A DNA stretch of 64,000 nucleotides from Pedobacter sp. (GTDB lineage: Bacteria > Bacteroidota > Bacteroidia > Sphingobacteriales > Sphingobacteriaceae), in assembly GCA_031119475.1 (NCBI GenBank), contig JAVHXV010000010.1, positions 53,776 to 117,775 on the forward strand, in the 5' to 3' direction. This document shows positions 59,530-64,000 of this stretch, one piece after another; position 1 is the first letter of the stretch; every line of letters starts with the position of its first letter. A program made the translations under genes and the position numbers. The notes under the pieces were generated by a model. That model was not told where the DNA came from. It did not search any database and saw nothing but the letters and a program-made list of their open reading frames with translations.

Positions 59530-60546
59530 ATGTCCATTTTACAGGAGAACATTTCATTAAGGCCTTATAATACTTTTGGTATTGATGTAAAGGCAAGATA
59601 TTTTGCCGAGGCCAAAAACGTCGAAGACCTGGTAGCAATTTTTAAGGATCCACTTTCCAAATCGGGCCCATTATTGGTGCTGGGTGGTGGGAGCAACATG
59701 TTGTTCACTCAAGATTTTAATGGATTGGTCGTTAAGATCAGCATTTTGGGCATCAGAGCTGTAGAAAATCAAGATGAAATAAAAGTATCGGCAGGGGGCG
59801 GTGTCGTGTGGAACGATCTGGTCAATTATTGTGTTGAACATGGTTTCGCGGGGATAGAAAACCTGAGCCTTATTCCAGGAACTGTTGGTGCATCGCCCAT
59901 CCAGAACATTGGTGCCTATGGGGTGGAGTTGAAAGATGTTTTCGATGAATGCACCGCCTTTGAAATCGAAACTGGAAAACTGAGTAAATTCGATTATGCA
60001 GCCTGTAGGTTTGGCTATCGCGATAGCATATTCAAGAATGAACTTAAAAATAAATACATCATTACCGAAGTTCGGCTAAAGCTTAACAAAAAGGCCAAGC
60101 TCCAGACAAAGTATGGGGCCATCAGTGCCGAATTGGAACGAAGGCACATCGTACAACCGACAATAGCCGATATTTCTGCAGTGGTTTCCGATATCCGCGT
60201 GAGCAAATTGCCAGATCCAAAAACCATCGGCAATGCGGGAAGCTTTTTTAAAAATCCCGTAATTTCTAAGGCCCAATTTGAACAAGTGTATCAAAAGTTT
60301 CCAGAAATGGTCCATTATCCTGCACCAGACAACCAGATAAAGGTGGCAGCTGGCTGGCTCATTGAACAATGTGGTTTCAAGGGAAAAACAGTTGGCGAAA
60401 CCGGAACATGGAAAAATCAGGCGCTGGTATTGGTCAATCATGGCCATGCCAGCGGACAGGAAGTGTATAGTTTTTCAGAACACATCATACAAACTGTTCA
60501 AAATAGGTTCGGTATCCTGCTCGAACGAGAGGTAAATATTTTTTAA
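59530..60546 (+). CDS. murB: UDP-N-acetylenolpyruvoylglucosamine reductase
   Basis: Cytoplasmic FAD enzyme of peptidoglycan precursor synthesis (338 aa), reducing UDP-GlcNAc-enolpyruvate to UDP-MurNAc with NADPH. FAD-binding segments are NTFGIDVKARYFAEA, LVLGGGSNMLF, SAGGGVVWNDLV and GIENLSLIPGTVGASPIQNIGAYG. The catalytic Ser is in IGNAGSFFKNP (about 237), and the last Glu region is GFKGKTVGETGTWKNQALVLVN. The length and the YAACRFGYRDSIFK loop identify type I MurB like that of E. coli. The gene is alone, not in a dcw cluster. Confidence 0.94.
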   Translation: MSILQENISLRPYNTFGIDVKARYFAEAKNVEDLVAIFKDPLSKSGPLLVLGGGSNMLFTQDFNGLVVKISILGIRAVENQDEIKVSAGGGVVWNDLVNYCVEHGFAGIENLSLIPGTVGASPIQNIGAYGVELKDVFDECTAFEIETGKLSKFDYAACRFGYRDSIFKNELKNKYIITEVRLKLNKKAKLQTKYGAISAELERRHIVQPTIADISAVVSDIRVSKLPDPKTIGNAGSFFKNPVISKAQFEQVYQKFPEMVHYPAPDNQIKVAAGWLIEQCGFKGKTVGETGTWKNQALVLVNHGHASGQEVYSFSEHIIQTVQNRFGILLEREVNIF

Positions 60547-60691
60547 ACCTTTAATTTTGATGCCCTAGGGCGAATTTCCCTTAAAAAGTAGGCCTTCTCA
60601 AATTTTTGGTATCAAAGTTGTAATAAGTTACAGCAAATGTGAACAGCACGCTTGACATCTGTTTCTTTTATAAAACTTTAAACTAAAAACT

Positions 60692-61219
60692 ATGACACAG
60701 CTACAATTTAACCACCAATTGCACGACTACTCTGGATCATTACAGTCATTCGCTTTAAATTTTACAAAAGACATTGAAGACGCCAACGACCTTGTACAGG
60801 ATACCATGTTAAAAGCTGTGACCTATTACAGCAAATTCAAGGAAGGTACCAACTTAAAAGGCTGGTTATTTACCATCATGCGCAATACTTTTATCAATAA
60901 CTATAGGCGCATGGTTAAAACAAACACACTGATTACGCAGAGCGATGATATCTCATCTGCTAATCTCCATTATAGTGCGACACGTAATGCTGTAGAGAGC
61001 AAATTCGTAATGGGCGATATCCATAAGGCTTTGGCTACCTTGCAGCCAGAGTATTATGTTCCTTTTATCAAATATTTCGAAGGTTATAAATATCATGAAA
61101 TTGCCGATGAATTAGATATTCCAATTGGAACGGTTAAAACAAGGATCCATGTTGCCCGTGGTATCCTTAAAAAATACCTTAAGACTTATGCAAAAGACTT
61201 TGTGCCTGCTGAAGATTAA
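60692..61219 (+). CDS. ECF sigma factor
   Basis: RNA polymerase sigma-70 family factor of the extracytoplasmic-function type (175 aa). Region 2 is AIEDANDLVQDTMLKAVTYYSKFKEGTNLKGWLFTIMRNTFIN (described in part; about 30-72), with DLVQDT as the core-binding part; region 4 is PFIKYFEGYKYHEIADELDIPIGTVKTRIHVARGILKKYL (about 125-165). No anti-sigma factor is adjacent, as is common for such short sigma factors in Bacteroidota. A terminator follows, so it is a single-gene unit. The target genes are unknown; the nearby carotenoid-like gene is only a possibility. Confidence 0.9.
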   Translation: MTQLQFNHQLHDYSGSLQSFALNFTKDIEDANDLVQDTMLKAVTYYSKFKEGTNLKGWLFTIMRNTFINNYRRMVKTNTLITQSDDISSANLHYSATRNAVESKFVMGDIHKALATLQPEYYVPFIKYFEGYKYHEIADELDIPIGTVKTRIHVARGILKKYLKTYAKDFVPAED

Positions 61220-61245
61220 ATCAAATCTACTATGAAAAACATATT

Positions 61246-61277
61246 AAATCCTCCTGTGTAAATAGGGGGATTTTTTT
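61246..61277 (+). terminator. Intrinsic terminator after the sigma factor
   Basis: 10-bp stem with one G-T pair: AAATCCTCCT (61246-61255) and AGGGGGATTT (61264-61273), loop GTGTAAAT, T-run to 61277. Confidence 0.85.
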
Positions 61278-61304
61278 ATGGCCCAGTCAATTGAAAAATT
61301 AATC

Positions 61305-61312
61305 TACTTTTG
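61305..61312 (+). promoter_or_regulatory. Candidate -7 element of the cyclase-like gene
   Basis: TACTTTTG, 17 bases before ATG 61330, fits TAnnTTTG; no -33 match. Confidence 0.45.
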
Positions 61313-61329
61313 CGTAAGCTTATTTTCGC

Positions 61330-62025
61330 ATGACGTATACTTTTTTTCTAATTGATGCTTGTCTATTCGTATTGCCATTCTTTTTGGCGATTGATCGCAA
61401 ACATTTTCAGGTGGAAATCATCAGGTCGGCCGTTGTGCCCGCCTTGATCCAGGCAATTTTTTTTTCTGAGATTGCCGTTTTCTTTGTGCAATCAAAAGTC
61501 TGGTCAATCAGCCCCGCCTACACCTTAGGTTTTGGTTACCGCAGTCTTCCATTAGAGGTTTATCTTCTTGTATTCGCATTGGGTTTTACGGGGATATCGG
61601 CCTATAATTACCTAAACCTTAGATTTCCAGACAACACCTTTCAGAAATATAGCTTGGCAGTGAGCAACCTGATGATCGGTTTTTTTATCGCGATTGGCTA
61701 TGCCGGCCATCGGTTCTGGTTTCCAATGGTTACCGTAGCCGCTGTAATCATACTCTTACTGATTGTTGAATATGTAAGCAGATTGAGGTTCATGTACCGT
61801 TTCTATCGTGTTTTTTTTATCATGCTGGCCCCAAGTTTTTTTGTATTTGGAATCCTGGCCAACTACCAGGTCCTTACCTATAACGCCAAAGAAACACTTG
61901 GCTTCAAACTGGTCAACGCCCCGGTTGAAACTGCATTTTATTTGATGGGTATATTATTATTGGGTGTTTACCTACTCGAAAACTTTAAAAACCGGGAGAA
62001 GAAAAATGGAACTTCCAGTTTATAG
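61330..62025 (+). CDS. Lycopene-cyclase-domain-like membrane protein
   Basis: Integral membrane protein of 231 aa with about six or seven helices, resembling the CrtYc/CrtYd-type lycopene cyclase fold: it starts MTYTFFLIDACLFVLPFFLA and has the double-repeat landmarks VWSISPAYTLGFGYRSLPLEVYLL (first unit, in part) and GFKLVNAPVETAFYLMG (second unit). True cyclases have acidic pairs (PxEE and PxED) at these points; here they read PLEV and PVET, so one acid of each is lost. It may therefore be a diverged or inactive relative, or act on another isoprenoid. The end overlaps a cytochrome b5 gene by 20 bases. Confidence 0.65.
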   Translation: MTYTFFLIDACLFVLPFFLAIDRKHFQVEIIRSAVVPALIQAIFFSEIAVFFVQSKVWSISPAYTLGFGYRSLPLEVYLLVFALGFTGISAYNYLNLRFPDNTFQKYSLAVSNLMIGFFIAIGYAGHRFWFPMVTVAAVIILLLIVEYVSRLRFMYRFYRVFFIMLAPSFFVFGILANYQVLTYNAKETLGFKLVNAPVETAFYLMGILLLGVYLLENFKNREKKNGTSSL

Positions 62026-62242
62026 CAAACAACAATTGGCTTTGAGGAATGGCCAGGATCGACCTGAAATCTGGATTGCCTACAAAGGCCTGATTTACGA
62101 CGTTGGAGACAGCCGCCTGTGGAAGAATGGCAAACATTACGAACATTGGGCCGGCCAAGACCTTACCGAAGAGCTGCCCGATGCTCCACATACGGAAACT
62201 GTGTTTGAAAAATTTGAGGTCATAGGGAAGTTGGCTTCATAG
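62006..62242 (+). CDS. Cytochrome b5 domain protein
   Basis: Small soluble protein (78 aa) with the short bacterial cytochrome b5-like heme/steroid-binding domain. Conserved landmarks are WIAYKGLIYDVGDSRLWKNGKHYEHWAGQDLTEEL (cited in part; about 25-58) with a likely heme-ligand His in KHYEHWAG, and PHTETVFEKFEVIGKL at the end with a second His. There is no signal peptide. It is translationally coupled to the upstream cyclase-like membrane protein, so a redox partnership with that protein is plausible. The start is ATG 62006 rather than the earlier one at 61964. Confidence 0.78.
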   Translation: MELPVYSKQQLALRNGQDRPEIWIAYKGLIYDVGDSRLWKNGKHYEHWAGQDLTEELPDAPHTETVFEKFEVIGKLAS

Positions 62243-62252
62243 TTCAAATGGC

Positions 62253-62355
62253 CATGGACTTTGACAATCTGCTGTCGCTTTAGCCGCATAAAAGCAGTTA
62301 TGCTGTCCATTCACCATTTTGACTTTGACAAAGTCCATGACAAATCTCTGACAAA
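62253..62355 (+). promoter_or_regulatory. Operator-like repeats before the SRPBCC gene
   Basis: CATGGACTTTG (62253-62263) is inverted as CAAAGTCCATG (62329-62339). A 15-bp palindrome GACTTTGACAAAGTC lies at 62321-62335. TGACAAA repeats at 62326, 62338 and 62349, about one helical turn apart. Confidence 0.55.
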
Positions 62356-62412
62356 TGTTTGCCAACAACTATCATTAGCAAACAAATCATTCCCTACAAA
62401 CGTTCTTTATTC

Positions 62413-62841
62413 ATGGAACACATTGTTAGCAAGCACATTGAGATTGCTGCGCCGCCCGCTGTAGTTTGGGATGCGTTGACCAACCCAGACAAGACCAAGA
62501 AATATTTCTTTAAATCTAAAGTGATCTCCAAGTGGCAAGAGGGCAGCAAAATCACCTTTAAGGGCAACATGTTTTTCTTTATCAAATTTAAGCTAACAGG
62601 AAAAATATTAGCCATTGAGCCAGAAAAGTTATTAAAGTATACGCTAAAGAATGCGAGCGATAAAGAAAATACATCGTTTTCTACCGTCACAGATGAATTG
62701 CACTATGCGAACGGAATAACTACTTTAACCATTACCGATGATATTGGACAGGGTGAGGGCGCCGAAAAACGATACGCCCGTTCGGTAAAAGGTTGGGAAA
62801 AAGTATTAAAGGGATTGAAGCGTTTGGTAGAGAAAAATTAG
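62413..62841 (+). CDS. SRPBCC (AHSA1-like) protein
   Basis: START/Bet-v1-like fold protein of 142 aa, AHSA1 branch. The strand-helix beginning HIVSKHIEIAAPPAVVWDALTNP, the loop KTKKYFFKSKVISKWQEGSKITFKG, and the final long helix EGAEKRYARSVKGWEKVLKGLKRLV are characteristic. It probably binds a hydrophobic ligand; no ArsR partner, common for this family, is adjacent. ATG 62413 is preferred to the earlier frame start at 62359. The stop codon is inside the hairpin at 62838-62869. Confidence 0.85.
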   Translation: MEHIVSKHIEIAAPPAVVWDALTNPDKTKKYFFKSKVISKWQEGSKITFKGNMFFFIKFKLTGKILAIEPEKLLKYTLKNASDKENTSFSTVTDELHYANGITTLTITDDIGQGEGAEKRYARSVKGWEKVLKGLKRLVEKN

Positions 62842-62869
62842 CTAATCGGCAAATTTGCCAATTAGCTAA
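62838..62869. repeat. Hairpin of AGCTAATT words between convergent genes
   Basis: 16-base arms 62838-62853 and 62854-62869 pair with one mismatch. 8-base word period. The stem includes the SRPBCC stop codon; it probably serves as terminator for both convergent genes, and the words recur at 48718. Confidence 0.75.
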
Positions 62870-62873
62870 TCGA

Positions 62874-63797
62874 CTATCCTTTTACAATCTCGAAACTACT
62901 CAGGTTTACGAATTGCTGTAAGCGATTGGTGATGCTTTCCTGATCCAATTCAAGCAAACGCTCTATACCAAATTTTTCGACACAGAAAGAGGCAAGCGCC
63001 GATCCATAGATCAGGGCATTTTTCATGTTGTTGAAATTAACCGTGCCAACTTGTGCAAGATAGCCAATAAAACCACCAGCAAAAGTGTCGCCAGCACCTG
63101 TAGGATCGAAAACGTCGGCTAAAGGAAGAGCTGGTGCAGAGAAAATTAGATCTTCGTGGAACAATAGCGCACCATGTTCACCTTTCTTGATAATGAGGTA
63201 TTTTGGTCCCATGGTCAGGATTTTTTTTGCAGCTTTTACCAAGGAATATTCACCAGAAAGTTGACGGGCTTCGGAGTCGTTGATTGTTAATACATCAACT
63301 AATTTGATGGTTTCCAATAGATCATCAAGCATAATATCCATCCAAAAATTCATGGTATCCAGAACGATGAGCTTTGGCCGTTTCTTTAGCCTCTCGATTA
63401 CGGTGCGCTGAACTTGCGGAGTAAGGTTGCCCAACATAAGGTATTCGCAATCCTGATAGCTTTCAGGGATGATTGGGTCAAAATTTTCCAATACGTTGAG
63501 TTCTGTGACCAAAGTATCGCGGCTATTCATGTCGTTGTGGTATTTTCCGCTCCAGAAGAAAGATTTTTCTCCAGGTATAACTTGTAGGCCTTCGGTATCT
63601 ACACCATGATTTTGGAGGATGTTGATGTTGTCTTGGCCAAAGTCGTCGCCAACAACGGCAACAATTTTAGTTTGGTTATAGAAGTAGGATGCCGCTAAAC
63701 TTGCATAGGTGGCTGCGCCTCCTACAATTTTGTCGGTTTTTCCAAATGGTGTTTCGATGGCATCAAAAGCCACAGTACCTATGATAATCAGGCTCAT
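62874..63797 (-). CDS. PfkB family carbohydrate kinase
   Basis: Ribokinase/adenosine-kinase-fold sugar or nucleoside kinase of 307 aa. The N-terminal substrate motif is VGGAATYASLAASYF, and the C-terminal PfkB signature DPTGAGDTFAGGFIGYL carries the catalytic Asp (about 236). The hydroxyl-acceptor could be ribose, adenosine, inositol or a related compound. It faces the SRPBCC gene and its start lies 143 bases from a tRNA gene. Confidence 0.9.
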   Translation of the reverse strand: MSLIIIGTVAFDAIETPFGKTDKIVGGAATYASLAASYFYNQTKIVAVVGDDFGQDNINILQNHGVDTEGLQVIPGEKSFFWSGKYHNDMNSRDTLVTELNVLENFDPIIPESYQDCEYLMLGNLTPQVQRTVIERLKKRPKLIVLDTMNFWMDIMLDDLLETIKLVDVLTINDSEARQLSGEYSLVKAAKKILTMGPKYLIIKKGEHGALLFHEDLIFSAPALPLADVFDPTGAGDTFAGGFIGYLAQVGTVNFNNMKNALIYGSALASFCVEKFGIERLLELDQESITNRLQQFVNLSSFEIVKG

Positions 63798-63940
63798 ATC
63801 TTTTGGGTTGTAATTATTTTAAATTTTTTCAGTGCAAATATTGCATAAATAATTTAAAAGCCCTAATATTGCATTCCCAAATCGCAAACGAAATTATGTT
63901 CTTTGCATAACCGAAAAGCGTATTTGGTTAACCGGTACTC

Positions 63941-64000
63941 CCGAATAGCTCAGCCGGTTAGAGCATCTGACTGTTAATCAGAGGGTCGCTGGTTCGAGCC
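63941..64000 (+). tRNA. tRNA-Asn (GTT), 3' end cut by window edge
   Basis: Acceptor strand TCCCGAA (63941-63947), D-arm GCTCAGCCGGTTAGAGC, anticodon stem-loop TCTGACTGTTAATCAGA with anticodon GTT at 63975-63977, and the T-arm start GGTTCGAGCC. The last part of the acceptor stem lies beyond the window. The gene follows an AT-rich spacer with no clear promoter. Confidence 0.93.

Noticed and set aside
60562..60571. GCCCTAGGGC palindrome between murB and the sigma factor
   Set aside because: Ten bases only, no T-run and no repeat elsewhere in the window; likely chance.
61232..61261. Nine-residue frame MKNILNPPV overlapping the terminator after the ECF sigma gene
   Set aside because: Resembles a leader peptide, but it is downstream of the gene, no regulated gene follows in the same transcript, and the hairpin is explained as a terminator.

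Overview
The window reads as chromosomal DNA of a Bacteroidota bacterium, most likely Sphingobacteriaceae (Pedobacter-like). This rests on general features. Promoters have the TTTG / TAnnTTTG form and Shine-Dalgarno signals are weak. Lipoproteins and DUF families typical of the group are common (DUF1800/DUF1501, DUF2490, DUF2807, GHL10, M61, M28). The fatty-acid operon carries a FadN-type protein with the dehydrogenase half first. No phage, integron, IS element or CRISPR array was seen. I had no database access, so every family name is recognition from sequence.

Layout. 1-2.5 kb: the end of an MFS transporter and a histidine kinase. 2.5-12 kb: secreted and envelope proteins (DUF1800, DUF1501, M28 peptidase, GHL10 hydrolase, a small barrel, M61 peptidase). 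12.1-18.6 kb: a complete RND efflux operon (adaptor, pump, TolC) followed by a BadF-type sugar kinase. 18.7-26.6 kb: an orphan LytTR regulator with an apparent three-site operator, acyl-CoA ligase, lipoprotein gamma-glutamyltransferase, DUF885 and an OmpA-family protein. 26.8-33.3 kb: a MarR-headed beta-oxidation operon (fadN, fadA, fadE) interrupted by a four-helix-bundle gene. 33.5-38.6 kb: two FKBP lipoproteins, then a light-damage locus (class I photolyase, TIGR01777 reductase, CRY-DASH). 38.8-42.9 kb: 2-oxoglutarate dehydrogenase E1 and E2, with the E3 subunit (lpdA) at 48.8 kb. 43-48.6 kb: DUF2490, a P-loop NTPase, DUF2807, an M1 peptidase and an S15-type hydrolase. 50.3-58.5 kb: an MFS protein and a second RND operon led by TetR. 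58.8-64 kb: TMEM175-like protein, murB, ECF sigma factor, a lycopene-cyclase-like membrane protein with a cytochrome b5 partner, an SRPBCC protein, a PfkB kinase and a truncated tRNA-Asn.

The genes suggest an aerobic, surface-active heterotroph. It exports peptidases and hydrolases, burns fatty acids through acyl-CoA ligase, FadNAE and the TCA cycle, and defends itself with efflux pumps and light repair.

The most unusual signal is outside the ordinary genes. About twenty gene boundaries carry degenerate tandem arrays with a 7-nt (sometimes 8-nt) period. Each locus has its own consensus word, the arrays often start within a few bases of a stop codon, and many have an inverted partner array nearby. 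One inverted pair brackets the four-helix-bundle gene inside the fad operon. Related arrays appear to encode the flexible linkers of SucB and the C-terminal ends of two other proteins. I regard these arrays as the best candidate here for an undescribed system.
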